Origin: Halothermothrix sp.
Lineage (GTDB): Bacteria; Bacillota; Halanaerobiia; DY22613
Direction: 5' to 3'
Assembly (NCBI GenBank): GCA_016841825.1
Contig: JAENYK010000001.1
Span: 248,001-312,000, forward strand
DNA: 64,000 bases
Below, in pieces: positions 18,465 to 28,238 of this stretch. Positions within the stretch are counted from its first letter, which is position 1; every line of letters begins with the position of its first letter. Under the pieces are notes generated by a model. It was not told where the DNA came from. It saw nothing but the letters and a program-made list of their open reading frames with translations, and ran no database searches. A program made the position numbers and the translations under genes.

Positions 18465-19640
18465 ATGTTTGATTTAACGTTTAATTTAGATAATATTATT
18501 ATTCTGGCATCCGGATCTTATCTGTCAATTAGAGGTATTCAGGAGGCTTTCAAATACCTTAAAAAAAAATATTTTCAAACTTATCTTCCACTAAAACAGG
18601 CATTACAATACAGAAGGATTCCTGAAGTCTATCACTATCATCTCTTCAACTATGCTCAGAAATTAATTAATCTGGACAAACCCATTAAGAGCAAAAAGTA
18701 TCTGAAGATCATCTTAGAAGCTAATCCTGACTATCATCAGGCTAACTATTTAATGGGGGTAGCCTTATCTGCTGAGAAGAATTATCACACAGCAAAGCAA
18801 TATTTGGAGAGAGAAACAGCCAACAATCCTGACCATCCACTGGTATATTTTTTCTTAAGCCAGGCCTGCTTCAAACTCAACCTTTTTGATGAAGCACTGC
18901 AGGCTGTGGAGAAAGCTATTGAACTAAATCCTTACTATTATTCTTCTTATTTTCTGGCTATGGATATCTTTGCTAAACTGCATGTTGACCCTGAGAAAGA
19001 ATGGCACTTCTTTCAACATGCTGAAGAGCTAAAATGTTTAACCCGTCCTGTCTGGGTACACATGGCTAGGTTGGAAGAGAAGTTCTTACCGGATGATGAG
19101 AGGCAGAGACGGCAGGAAGTATACGAATCTCTGGAAAATAATTGGCTAGAAGCAAACCGTTTAAAGGAGAAAACATTAAAGGCATTAGCCACTAAAAACT
19201 TCTATAAAGCAGAAAGTTTCGCGCTAGAAGGTCTATACCTGAATCCTCATGATAATCAATTATATCAACTATATGATCAGATTCTTATTGCACAAAGGAA
19301 ATTTCCCAATGCTTTAGAATTCTATCTTCAATCATCCAAACGAATTAACTTTAATCCACTGGAAGCTACTCTACGTCTAGTTGATTATTATGTGTTCAAC
19401 AAGCAGTATCCGATAGCCTTAGAGAAGATGCTAAACCTCTCTACCAAACATCCTAACGCCAAATTTCTCCATTACCCCCTTGGCATCTTATATAACTGGA
19501 TTGGAGAATCTACCAAAGCTTTAAATCATCTTAAAAAGGCTATCTATTATGACCGAGATGTTAGAAAACTTGTTTTAAAGAATCCGGAATTAGAAAATCT
19601 CCGCAAAAGCGAAGACTTTCAGCAGATTATAAAATCTTGA
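18465..19640 (+). CDS. TPR-repeat protein, membrane anchored
   Basis: 391 aa from the ATG at 18465 (GGAGG seven bases upstream). A hydrophobic N-terminal segment (DNIIILASGSYLSIRGI) is followed by several tetratricopeptide repeats, seen as NPDYHQANYLMGVALSAEKN, NPDHPLVYFFLSQACFKLNL and NPYYYSSYFLAMDIFAKLHV with ~34-residue periodicity. TPR arrays are protein-interaction scaffolds; the partner is unknown. It is convergent with phnC, with nine bases between the stop codons. Confidence 0.8.
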   Translation: MFDLTFNLDNIIILASGSYLSIRGIQEAFKYLKKKYFQTYLPLKQALQYRRIPEVYHYHLFNYAQKLINLDKPIKSKKYLKIILEANPDYHQANYLMGVALSAEKNYHTAKQYLERETANNPDHPLVYFFLSQACFKLNLFDEALQAVEKAIELNPYYYSSYFLAMDIFAKLHVDPEKEWHFFQHAEELKCLTRPVWVHMARLEEKFLPDDERQRRQEVYESLENNWLEANRLKEKTLKALATKNFYKAESFALEGLYLNPHDNQLYQLYDQILIAQRKFPNALEFYLQSSKRINFNPLEATLRLVDYYVFNKQYPIALEKMLNLSTKHPNAKFLHYPLGILYNWIGESTKALNHLKKAIYYDRDVRKLVLKNPELENLRKSEDFQQIIKS

Positions 19641-19649
19641 ATTATTTCA

Positions 19650-20408
19650 TCACCGCATATCATCTGCGGTGATAGGACGTCCATAAATCATCTCAAAAGT
19701 ATCCTCTGTGCAGGAATGTGCTGATCCGTCAAATACCAACTCACCATTACGCAAACCAATTATTCGATCTGCATACTCCAGTGCCAGATCGAATAATTGT
19801 AAGTTAACAATCGTAGTCATCTCCAGCTCTTGATTAATTCGCATCAAATCTTTCATCACAATATGAGATGTAGGTGAATCTAAAGATGCAACAGGTTCAT
19901 CAGCAAGAATAACTTTAGGTTCCTGAGCTAAAGCTCTGGCAATCCCAACCCGCTGCTTTTGTTCATCAGATAAATGGTCAGCACGGACAAAAGCCTCCTC
20001 AAGAATATCTACTCTTGCCAGACTGTCAAAGACAATCTCCTTATCACACTTAGGAAAAATGCCCAACAGGCTCCGCCAGGTTGCCAGATGTCCAACCCTT
20101 CCTGTCATAACATTGCGAAATACAGAAGATCTTTCCACAAGATTAAAATTCTGAAAGATCATGCCAATCTCAGTTCTAATTTGCCGCAATTCTTTAGGAG
20201 AAGCAGCAGTTACATTTCTACCGTCAAACCAGACATCTCCAGCCGTTGGTTCAATCAAACGGTTAAGAGTTCGCAGTAAGGTAGATTTACCAGCACCACT
20301 CAAACCTACGATGACAACAAATTCTCCAGATTCGATAGACAGGTTTACATTGTTTAATGCCTGAACACCACCCGGGTAAGTCACTGATACATTTTTGAAT
20401 TCGATCAT
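19650..20408 (-). CDS. phnC: Phosphonate/phosphite ABC transporter ATPase PhnC
   Basis: 252 aa. Walker A GLSGAGKST (residues ~38-46), Q-loop MIFQNFNLVERSSV, a signature-region variant LSDEQKQRVGIARAL and Walker B VILADEPVASLD. Note LSDEQ in place of the usual LSGGQ. PhnC energises uptake of phosphonates or phosphite with PhnE and PhnD. No phnE is present, phnD upstream is interrupted, and repeat copy B sits between them, so the system looks incomplete here. Confidence 0.85.
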   Translation of the reverse strand: MIEFKNVSVTYPGGVQALNNVNLSIESGEFVVIVGLSGAGKSTLLRTLNRLIEPTAGDVWFDGRNVTAASPKELRQIRTEIGMIFQNFNLVERSSVFRNVMTGRVGHLATWRSLLGIFPKCDKEIVFDSLARVDILEEAFVRADHLSDEQKQRVGIARALAQEPKVILADEPVASLDSPTSHIVMKDLMRINQELEMTTIVNLQLFDLALEYADRIIGLRNGELVFDGSAHSCTEDTFEMIYGRPITADDMR

Positions 20409-20488
20409 TTTCTTCCCCCTACTTTTAGTGTTATAAAAAGGGTGCCATTAGGATACCAATCAAATCCTCTGCAGATATTAGATCTAAA

Positions 20489-20597
20489 ATTCTATGACTC
20501 CTACTTCTATAAGTGGGAGCTACCTTGTTTTACTTCAGGTGGGGTTGAATCCCCATCTGAAGCCCAGAGGTTCAGCTTTAGCTGAACGAATTCACTA
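20489..20597 (+). repeat. Structured repeat, copy B
   Basis: Second copy of the three-stem element described at 3747. Middle stem TTCAGGTGGGG/CCCCATCTGAA. Its right end (GAATTCACTAG) runs into the phnD stop codon, so phnD terminates at the boundary of the element, which suggests insertion at or near the 3' end of phnD. Confidence 0.78.
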
Positions 20598-21479
20598 GAT
20601 CTCAGTAATCTTGCCCTGCATCTCCTGATAGGTTTCGCGAACCACCTGATATTTTGCACTACTGGTTGCAGCAAAACTACTTGCATCAAAAATATCATCC
20701 AGAATTCTAACTTCTTCTTCAGTATTACCAATAGATAAAAAAGTAGCTTTAATCTTAACAAGCAGAGCATCATCTAATTCTTTACGAGCAACAATACCAT
20801 CATTAGGAATATAATCTGTATAACCGATAATACTGATCTTCTCCAATACATCTGGATATTCCCCTTTGATAGCTGTACGAGCATCAGTAAAGGACAGAGA
20901 ACAATCGACATCACCATTATACACTGCTAATACACCTGCATCATGACCACCAGCGAAGATATATGTAAGATCTTTCTCTGGATCTAAACCCACAACATTT
21001 TTTAAGTACACATAAGGGAATAAGTAGCCGCTTGCAGACGCTGGATCAACGAATGCAATAGTCTTACCTTCTAAATCTTTTACATCTGTAATTCCGCTAT
21101 CAGCCCTGACATTAAACTGAGCACGATAGCTGTTGGCACCATAGCGTACAGTGTTAACCAGAATCTCCACACCATAACGATCTTCAGCTAATACCATACC
21201 GAAAGGACCAAACAGACCGACGTCCACTTTACCTTTACCCATAGCTTCGATCAGACCAATATAACTGGTGGAGATGTATGGGTATACATCTATTCCAATC
21301 TCCGCACTTAGCATCTCAGCCAATGACTCTCAGTTATCGACCAATTTGTCAACTCCCCGGGAAGGAACCATACCCAATACCAGGCGGTTTGGAGTCTCAC
21401 CATTTGGTTGCGCAAAAGCTGGAATTACCCAAAAAGCTAACATTAATACTGCTAAAGTCAATACAACAAACTTCTTCAT
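20595..21479 (-). pseudogene. phnD: PhnD phosphonate-binding protein, interrupted by in-frame TGA
   Basis: The full frame starts at the ATG 21477-21479 (AAGGAGG site) with a signal peptide (KKFVVLTLAVLMLAFWVIPA, ending FAQ) and LVLGMVPSRGVDKLVDN, then TGA at 21330-21332 as codon 50, then ESLAEMLSAEIG and the rest of a normal PhnD (VDVGLFGPFG, ASASGYLFPYVYLKN). Without the TGA the protein is 293-294 aa, the usual length. The stop separates the signal peptide from the binding domain, so export would fail. It may be real decay, a sequencing error, or read-through. Confidence 0.82.
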
Positions 21480-21651
21480 TTGAAATTTGTCCTCCTTTTT
21501 TGCTTTAATGATGTTTTTACATATTAATTTTTAGCATGACAAATGTCTGAAAGTTCACCCTCAGATTTTTTCATGCCTTATAATAATTCTAGGAAATTAA
21601 ATCAAATCCTTTTCAGTTCGAGAAAAAGATCAATAACTCCCATCAAACCAT

Positions 21652-21852
21652 CTATTCATCTATACTCTTGCCATTCGTAAGTAGGTTATCAATCATAGCC
21701 CCTACAATCAAGCCAATTCCTGCGCCTCCTCCACAGAAAATAGCAAAATATTTGTTGGCAAAATGTAAACCTAAAAATGAACCAATGGCACTACCCAGAA
21801 TCAAACCCAGACCTATCCAGGGAATAGTTTTCCTTCTATCCTGCTGTGTCAT
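21652..21852 (-). CDS. Small two-helix glycine-rich membrane protein
   Basis: 66 aa from the ATG at 21850-21852 (GGAAG eight bases upstream). WIGLGLILGSAIGSFLG and AIFCGGGAGIGLIVGAMIDN form two helices with glycine-zipper spacing, typical of small inner-membrane proteins of unknown function. A clear paralogue lies at 23830-24030. No partner is evident. Confidence 0.7.
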   Translation of the reverse strand: MTQQDRRKTIPWIGLGLILGSAIGSFLGLHFANKYFAIFCGGGAGIGLIVGAMIDNLLTNGKSIDE

Positions 21853-21900
21853 CAAAATCACTTCCTTTCTAAATTAGTCATTTTGGAGAAAAGAATAATC

Positions 21901-22836
21901 TTACCCTGAAGTGAACATTGAAAGATTTAACTCTCTCGATAAAACCTGCAATACCTGACTACCAGCGATGCTGTTCCCTTTTTCATCCAGAGCAGGGCCA
22001 ATCACTCCAATACCCCATTTACCAGGAACTGCTGCCAGAATACCTCCACCGACACCACTTTTCGCCGGAATACCTACATCAATAGCAAATTCTCCTGAAG
22101 AATTGTACATTCCACAGGTGACCATAAAGGTTTTGATAATTCTAGCAATTCTCCCGGGAATAATGACTTCTCCTGTTTCATTGGAACGACCATTGTTAGC
22201 CAATACTGTACCGATCCTTGCCAGATCTGCAACCGTCAACATGATCGAACATTGACGGAAATAAAGATCCAACACATCCTCCACATCACCATTGATTACC
22301 TGCTCGTTTAACATAAAATACGCCAGAGCCCGATTGCGATGACCTGTTTGCTTTTCAGATAGATAGACTGAATGGTCAATTCTAACCTCCTCTTTACCAG
22401 TCAATTTCTGAATCAAATTGGTAATTCTAGCAAAACGTTCGCTCACATCTCGACCTTGAATCAATGAAGTAACAGCAATAGCTCCCGCATTAATCATCGG
22501 GTTTAAAGGTCTACCCGGCCGCAAGGTTTCCAGTTTAATGATAGAGTTAAAAGGATCACCAGTTGGTTCCTTACCAATTTTGCCAAATACTACCTCTTCA
22601 CCTGAATCCATCAAAGTTAGAGCCAGAGTAATAACTTTGGAGATACTCTGAATAGTAAATTCATAGTCTATATCTCCCGCGGTGAATATCTGCCCAGTTA
22701 GATCTATCATAGCTATCCCCAGAATATTAGGATTAGCTTTACTTAATTCAGGAATATATTTGGCTACTTGTCCACGTTGAGTCCAACTTCGCTTCTCTTC
22801 TATGATTTGAATTAATCTTTGCTGAAAATTCTGCAT
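21901..22836 (-). CDS. glsA: Glutaminase A
   Basis: 311 aa from the ATG at 22834-22836; a longer frame extends upstream without support. The serine-based glutaminase signature SISKV (Ser64, Lys67) is present with GDPFNS, PMINAGAI and the C-terminal KSGVGGGILA region. It hydrolyses L-glutamine to glutamate and ammonia in the cytoplasm. Length and motifs are normal. It appears to be a single-gene unit. Confidence 0.94.
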   Translation of the reverse strand: MQNFQQRLIQIIEEKRSWTQRGQVAKYIPELSKANPNILGIAMIDLTGQIFTAGDIDYEFTIQSISKVITLALTLMDSGEEVVFGKIGKEPTGDPFNSIIKLETLRPGRPLNPMINAGAIAVTSLIQGRDVSERFARITNLIQKLTGKEEVRIDHSVYLSEKQTGHRNRALAYFMLNEQVINGDVEDVLDLYFRQCSIMLTVADLARIGTVLANNGRSNETGEVIIPGRIARIIKTFMVTCGMYNSSGEFAIDVGIPAKSGVGGGILAAVPGKWGIGVIGPALDEKGNSIAGSQVLQVLSRELNLSMFTSG

Positions 22837-23087
22837 ATAAGGCCACACCCTTCTTATGTTAGCTATATATAAGTATATATTTAATAATATTATAAAAAAT
22901 CCTCTATGAAAGTTTGAATTTTTACACAAATTTGATCTCTGGATCAAGGAAATAAGTTGAAAAAGTTATTCAAAGTGTATCCATATGGCAATTTACTCTC
23001 ATTGTATCTAATCTTTATGAAAAGTCAAGTAAAATTAACTATTCCTTTGCTAGTCAAAAAGGAAGGCGTCAGACAATAAACTAGACA

Positions 23088-23115
23088 ATAAAAAATAGGG
23101 TTACCATAACCCTAT
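23088..23115 (-). terminator. Terminator after the receiver gene
   Basis: ATAGGGTTA pairs with TAACCCTAT around TGG on the minus strand, followed by a T-run. Confidence 0.85.
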
Positions 23116-23142
23116 CTCATTAAAATATATCAAATTATTCAT

Positions 23143-23538
23143 CTAAACTATTGCAGTTTTCACCAATTTGTCCAACCTGGCCATTATCCTTTTTACTCTT
23201 TTAACTAATGTGTCTATATCTACTGGTTTAATCAGATAATCTACAATCCCGATATCAATAACTTCCTGAATAGAAGCACGGCGTCTTTCAGCAGAGACCA
23301 CCATAATTGGAATCGTCTGATAGATCGGGTCTTCTTTCAAACGCTTAATGATATAATAGCCATGTTCACTTCCAAGAAAAAGTTCAATGATTATTAGATC
23401 GATCTCCTCTGTAAGTAATGCAGAGAACAACTGCTTGCTATTTACTGCATCCAAAACTTTAAAATTTTCTCTACTTAATGCTTTCTTCCATTTATTTTTC
23501 AGGTTCATCGTATCATCAACTATGATAATTTTACCCAT
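23143..23538 (-). CDS. Stand-alone receiver-domain protein lacking the acceptor Asp
   Basis: 131 aa, a single response-regulator receiver fold without an output domain. The acidic pair (VDD, residues 7-9), Ser82 and Lys104 in IKPVD are present, but the phospho-acceptor position in DLIIIELFLG is Glu52 instead of Asp. A Glu often mimics the phosphorylated state, so the protein may be constitutively active or phosphate-independent (inference). No histidine kinase is nearby. GGGAGATGAGG precedes the ATG. Confidence 0.85.
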   Translation of the reverse strand: MGKIIIVDDTMNLKNKWKKALSRENFKVLDAVNSKQLFSALLTEEIDLIIIELFLGSEHGYYIIKRLKEDPIYQTIPIMVVSAERRRASIQEVIDIGIVDYLIKPVDIDTLVKRVKRIMARLDKLVKTAIV

Positions 23539-23829
23539 TTCCTCATCTCCCTTTTTCTGGAATAATTTGTGATGTCACTTTCCACTATTATTATATCACA
23601 GAAAAAGCTGGATGATTGATAAAACTTTAGCTCAAATTCTAAAATCGTTCTTTTTTCCTTATCCAATTTTTTCTGGTTAGGTAGTGAGAACTAGGGAATT
23701 TTATCCTTATACTACACCAGTGACAAAAGTCGATCTATCAATTCCGACATAAGGATTGAGACAACATCCCTACAGAACTGGCAGACCGACTTAGCTAATG
23801 AATCCGGTAAAACTATTGAATTTTCGGAG

Positions 23830-24030
23830 TTAGTCGCCTTCATTCCCTCCATCTCTAGTTTGAGCATCAATTATCGAGCCTAAAATCAAGCCACCTCCAG
23901 CACCACCCAATCCAAACCAAATAAAGTAAGCTGGTATAATGATGATCCCCACCAGAAATCCAATTGCTGCGCCAAAAATAAGTCCTAATCCTGTCCATTG
24001 AAATTTCTGTTTACTGTTATTTACTTTCAC
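23830..24030 (-). CDS. Small two-helix glycine-rich membrane protein (paralogue)
   Basis: 66 aa. WTGLGLIFGAAIGFLVGII and WFGLGGAGGGLILGSIIDAQ parallel the protein at 21652-21852 in helix layout and in the GLG-I-G-AIG and GGAG-GLI-G-ID pattern. Function is unknown. The ribosome site GGGGGTGA precedes the ATG. Confidence 0.68.
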   Translation of the reverse strand: MKVNNSKQKFQWTGLGLIFGAAIGFLVGIIIIPAYFIWFGLGGAGGGLILGSIIDAQTRDGGNEGD

Positions 24031-24215
24031 TCAAGTCACCCCCTTCCAAACCACATTTTTTTAGATAAGTTTTTGCCGATATCATTATTTAAATTAAACA
24101 CTTGTTTCTCAATCAAAATTGCCGAGTTGATTACAAAATGTCTAATATAATTTAAAACAGAACAAGATTTTGTGTATATCGCCATTAAATCAAATAACCA
24201 CCTTAAATAAGGTGA

Positions 24216-24662
24216 TTATATGACTTCACTACTCTTTAAATTTTTGTGTCTAATCTCAGTTACACCGGTTTTCTGTAAGATCTCCACAATCTGATGAAAG
24301 ACTTCACGTCCCTGACCACTTCGTGATACAGTAACCACTTGAACAGAAAGACCTGGCTTGAAAGATTCATTTAAAAGAAACTCCCTAAATGTCGGGGGCA
24401 TCTTTCCGGCCCAGACTGGCATAATCAGGATGATCTCAGTGACCTCTTCCGAACTGGTGTATTTGTCACCCACTAAACTATAGGAATAACCTTTGTTAAA
24501 AAGCGTGTTAAATCCGGCCTTGAGATAACCAAAAGTTCCCCAATAGCGATTCTCAGGTATATCCATAACCTGAACTTTATAACCAGCCTCATTTTTCGAA
24601 TATCTATCAGCAACTTGAGCACATGTACCTGTCCGTGAATAAAAAAATATTTTCTTTGACAT
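24216..24662 (-). CDS. Flavodoxin-family protein
   Basis: 148 aa. FYSRTGTCAQVADRY (residues 7-21) is an FMN phosphate-binding loop, and IILIMPVWAGKMPPTFREFL matches the second flavin loop of flavodoxin-like NADPH-dependent reductases. It is likely a small FMN electron-transfer protein. It stands alone, with GGGGAG before the ATG and no informative neighbours. Confidence 0.8.
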   Translation of the reverse strand: MSKKIFFYSRTGTCAQVADRYSKNEAGYKVQVMDIPENRYWGTFGYLKAGFNTLFNKGYSYSLVGDKYTSSEEVTEIILIMPVWAGKMPPTFREFLLNESFKPGLSVQVVTVSRSGQGREVFHQIVEILQKTGVTEIRHKNLKSSEVI

Positions 24663-24825
24663 TTCAACTCCCCCTGATTATGTATATATAGCATACATTC
24701 TGCATCAATCAGGCTTTTACCTTTGATGAAGTTAAAAAATCCATGAATTTATATAAAATCACGACCATAGTCCCTTCTAACACACAACTCCATCCCAAGA
24801 GGATAAAAAGTTTTGACCTGAAAGA

Positions 24826-25524
24826 TTACTGAAATTGACGTCTAATTCCCATCAATGTAAATACATATGCAATTATGTTCCAGACGACCAAAGATATTAT
24901 TGAAGGAATTACTTCCCCAAAAGAGCCAGCCTGTATACTAACTCTCATCATTATGGTAACAGAAGAACTTGGCAGATATTCAATCATACTCTGAAATACT
25001 TTTGGTAATACCTCTGCAAACATTGGAGTTAAAAAGAAGAATAACATTGCCGGGCTACTAATCGCTCCTGCAGCAACTTGACTATTGGTAAATAAACCAA
25101 TTATTAAGCCAATCTGAATAAAAAAGACAGAAGCCAGAACAACCCCAAACCAGAGAAGTACCTGATTCCCGGTCAATCCATTATTTGGAGCCAAAACTAA
25201 AAAGACATCCACAATGATAATCATTAATGAAAATAGAACTTTTCCCATAATAATCTCTTCATGTCGGGCAGGAGAGATCAGCAGACTATCCAAAGTACCT
25301 TTCTCTTTCTCTTCAGCAGTCAAAAATCCCGGAATCATGACTCCCACCATAGCCAGAGCGTAAATAATCCACATTGGTAATAACTGTTCTTTAGGGCCCT
25401 GAGTTAATTTGGTCATAATAAACGCTAAAAATGGTGCCAACACGACAATTGGGAGAATAGATGGATTTTTCATCAGATCCCGTAAATCTTTTATGATTAA
25501 TTTGCTAATAATCTGGCTTCTCAT
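24826..25524 (-). CDS. ABC-2 type transporter permease
   Basis: 232 aa with about six membrane segments. The loop TAEEKEKGTLDSLLISPARHEEIIMGKVL near residues 70-98 is the ABC-2 permease cytoplasmic element. Its start overlaps the end of the ATPase gene (ATGA). The pair is separated from the radical SAM cluster by a strong terminator at 26586, so I treat it as a separate exporter, though it could serve the same product. Confidence 0.86.
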   Translation of the reverse strand: MRSQIISKLIIKDLRDLMKNPSILPIVVLAPFLAFIMTKLTQGPKEQLLPMWIIYALAMVGVMIPGFLTAEEKEKGTLDSLLISPARHEEIIMGKVLFSLMIIIVDVFLVLAPNNGLTGNQVLLWFGVVLASVFFIQIGLIIGLFTNSQVAAGAISSPAMLFFFLTPMFAEVLPKVFQSMIEYLPSSSVTIMMRVSIQAGSFGEVIPSIISLVVWNIIAYVFTLMGIRRQFQ

Positions 25525-26369
25525 AGAATCTCCTCCCCTGTCAGTTTGATAAATACCTGAGCCAGTGTTGCTTCCCGCGAATGGAGCGTCAATATCTGCT
25601 CATTCTTCAACAGTTGACTTAAGGCATCAGGTGTTGTCTGATCATCCATATTTAGAGCTTTTTCTCTGACCTCATCTTCGATTGCATATGTTACTTCTAT
25701 AGTTCTCTCACCATGTTCTAACTTCAGTTCATAAGGTTTACCTGCTGCAACAATCTTCCCTTTACTAATAAAGGCTAACATATCACACAATTGATCAGCT
25801 TCTTCCATATAATGAGTGGTCAGTATGATAGTTGTCCCTTCATTTTTTAACTCTCTAATCTGCTCTCTAATAATCTCTGAAGATGTTGGATCAAGCCCAG
25901 AAGTAGGTTCATCCAGAAAGAGAATTTCAGGATTATGCAGCAGTGCCCGGATGATTGTCACCCGTTGTTTCTGTCCTTTTGATAGTTTTTTGAATTGAGC
26001 TTTGCGCTTCTCCTCCAGCTGAAAACGCTTTATTAATTCATTCACTCTTTCTTTACCGATCTTATATAAGCTAGCGTAAAAATATAAATTCTGTTCAACA
26101 GTAATCCGCTCATAAAAATTTGGAGAATCGAAAACAACTCCAATCTTATCATGCATAGCTTTGGCATTGTTAACTACATCAATACCATCAATAAAAATCT
26201 CACCATCTGTCGGTTTTAAAAGACCAATCATCATGCGAATTGTAGTGGTTTTCCCCGCTCCGTTAGGTCCTAAAAATCCAAAAACCTCTCCTTTTGCTAC
26301 CGCGAAACTGACTCCATTTACTGCTTCTACGCTGCCAAATTTTTTGACAACATTTTTCACCTCAATCAT
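25521..26369 (-). CDS. ABC transporter ATP-binding protein
   Basis: 282 aa. Walker A GPNGAGKTT (residues ~35-43), signature LSKGQKQRVTIIRALLH, Walker B ILFLDEPTSGLDP and TTHYMEEADQ are intact. It pairs with the overlapping permease downstream. The gap 26370-26585 upstream contains no ORF that I can support and presumably holds its promoter. Confidence 0.92.
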   Translation of the reverse strand: MIEVKNVVKKFGSVEAVNGVSFAVAKGEVFGFLGPNGAGKTTTIRMMIGLLKPTDGEIFIDGIDVVNNAKAMHDKIGVVFDSPNFYERITVEQNLYFYASLYKIGKERVNELIKRFQLEEKRKAQFKKLSKGQKQRVTIIRALLHNPEILFLDEPTSGLDPTSSEIIREQIRELKNEGTTIILTTHYMEEADQLCDMLAFISKGKIVAAGKPYELKLEHGERTIEVTYAIEDEVREKALNMDDQTTPDALSQLLKNEQILTLHSREATLAQVFIKLTGEEIL

Positions 26370-26585
26370 TCCCTATAGCCTCCTTTAAGTTGATTGTCGA
26401 AGAGAACTACTAAACTATAGTATTCTGTTCTAAGCATCACCACTAAATATATATTATCAAATGCCAATTTATCTGCCACTATTTTAGTCCACTTCCACAC
26501 ACCTCTCTTTTCACCAATTCTCAAAAACATCTAGCAGATCTTATCTATTATTGTTCAACAGACCCCTCAGATATTCCTTTAACAT

Positions 26586-26625
26586 AGAAAAAAAGCTGTG
26601 AACAATTTAAATCAACAGCTTTTTT
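26586..26625. terminator. Bidirectional terminator closing the radical SAM cluster
   Basis: AAAAAGCTGT pairs with ACAGCTTTTT around a 15-nt loop, with A and T runs on both sides. It lies between the first SPASM gene (stop at 26755) and the ABC exporter. Confidence 0.85.
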
Positions 26626-26754
26626 CTATACTATCAATTTATTTCAAACAGACACCCTTTCCTCCAGCTAATAAAAATCTTAACTCTTTTCCATTCCTCT
26701 GGCTTATAACTTGCCACTGCCGTCATCAGCGGCCTTCAGACAGTCTCCCACCTA

Positions 26755-28086
26755 TCAATCTGTTCTGATCAGATACTCAAACCATGATTGTGAATCTGAA
26801 CCATACTGTTCATATAAATGTCCAATCTCTGAAAAAATCTTCAACTTAATGTTACAGTTCACTTCATCTGGTCTAGCATCAACATCACCGAATTCCATAT
26901 AAGAGAAAGCCCGACATCCACCGCCACAGACATATTTTAACTCACAATCACGACATTTCTCAATCCAACAGACACTCATCTTTCGAAGATGATGAATTTT
27001 TGATCCTGACCACAAATCCTGCAAAGAATTCTTCCGAATATTACCGCAATAGGGTTGATCCATCGGAAAAGTTCCACACGGTAAGACATTTCCTGTCGGT
27101 GAGATAATAATTCCTGCTGATCCCAGACCACAGTCAAATCCTTCACCCCGATCTCTTTTTTCAAGCAGAATCGTCTCTGCCCGATTTTTATGAGGGCAGT
27201 TCTTCTCAGTCCACAGATCATTAAACAGGATCACCTGAGCAACCTCAGCATCACTTAACTCAAGTTCTGCCCTATAATCGAGGGCTCTTCCCAACATTTT
27301 AATATTACTGGCTGTATATTTTTCAGCCCCCAACGAAAGAGCAAAATTCCCCAATTCTTTATGCAGATGATAATTAGCACGCATTATTGTCGAATTAATA
27401 TTGAATGGAAGCTGAGATTGTTTACACCACTCGATCACCCGCCTAATTTGATCATAATTACCTGCACCGCGCAGCTCATCATTAATCTCTTTGGTAATAC
27501 TATCAAGACTCAAATCCAGAAGCACAGCTTTATTTGCTAAATTTTCGATTACTCCGGCCGATAAAGTCATTCCATTAGTACCAATCGTTAATTTTCTTCC
27601 AACATTGGCAATATAATTGACAATCTCCATAAAACCAGGATGCAAAGTTGCTTCACCACCTGACAGAACTACTTCCTCTAAGCCCAGTGCCAGAGCCTGG
27701 TCGATTAAATTAATAACTTCTGCTGTCTGCAGTTCTCCGACTTTCTTTTCTCCAGACCTGAACATACAGTATTTACAATTTAGATTACAGGCATTTGTCA
27801 GATAGACAGTTAATTTTCGCAAAAGAGGGATAGGTTCTTCCTGCAAAAAACCATTTTCTAGCAGATGAGCTATAAAACTACTCACGAACTCCTGATCACA
27901 TTCTGAACCAATTTCCGACAGATGATCATTTATCATTGAGATATCATCTATACATAATAGGTCTTCCACAATTAGTCTGGTATCTTTATCTAATGGAATT
28001 CCATTATGTTCTTTTTCATTAACCAGATACTCGGTTCCGTCAATTGACCTCAAACCAACACCTGAGCAGAATTTGTAATAATTCAT
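26755..28086 (-). CDS. SPASM-domain radical SAM protein (first)
   Basis: 443 aa from the ATG at 28084-28086 (AAGGAGA site). An N-terminal ~90-residue PqqD-like leader-binding region is followed by the radical SAM cluster Cys100-X3-Cys104-X2-Cys107 (TNACNLNCKYC), SGGEATLHP, and a SPASM domain with CGLGSAG, LPCG, CRDCELKYVCGGGCRAF and a final Cys. Such enzymes install thioether, C-C or epimer modifications in peptides. It is separated from the upstream gene by a 10-bp-stem inverted repeat, so it may have its own promoter. Confidence 0.9.
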   Translation of the reverse strand: MNYYKFCSGVGLRSIDGTEYLVNEKEHNGIPLDKDTRLIVEDLLCIDDISMINDHLSEIGSECDQEFVSSFIAHLLENGFLQEEPIPLLRKLTVYLTNACNLNCKYCMFRSGEKKVGELQTAEVINLIDQALALGLEEVVLSGGEATLHPGFMEIVNYIANVGRKLTIGTNGMTLSAGVIENLANKAVLLDLSLDSITKEINDELRGAGNYDQIRRVIEWCKQSQLPFNINSTIMRANYHLHKELGNFALSLGAEKYTASNIKMLGRALDYRAELELSDAEVAQVILFNDLWTEKNCPHKNRAETILLEKRDRGEGFDCGLGSAGIIISPTGNVLPCGTFPMDQPYCGNIRKNSLQDLWSGSKIHHLRKMSVCWIEKCRDCELKYVCGGGCRAFSYMEFGDVDARPDEVNCNIKLKIFSEIGHLYEQYGSDSQSWFEYLIRTD

Positions 28087-28148
28087 TGGTTTTCTCCTTT
28101 CCTTATGCGAATACACTTTCCAGATACGATTTCACACTCTGTACAAAG

Positions 28149-28189
28149 AAGGCTATAGATTCTTATTACTCTTTAGAAACTATAGCCTT
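28149..28189. terminator. Inverted repeat between Yip1-like gene and first SPASM gene
   Basis: A perfect 10-bp stem AAGGCTATAG/CTATAGCCTT with a 21-nt loop. It lacks a strong T-run on the minus strand, so it may be a partial terminator that lowers expression of the last SPASM gene. Confidence 0.5.
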
Positions 28190-28238
28190 TAAAACTTTAG
28201 CAATGTTATTGATTAATGTTATCAGTAGATGATATTTT

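Noticed and set aside
24826-26369. ABC exporter pair as part of the RiPP cluster
   Set aside because: A strong bidirectional terminator separates it from the SPASM gene, and the cluster already has its own export genes; it cannot be excluded functionally.
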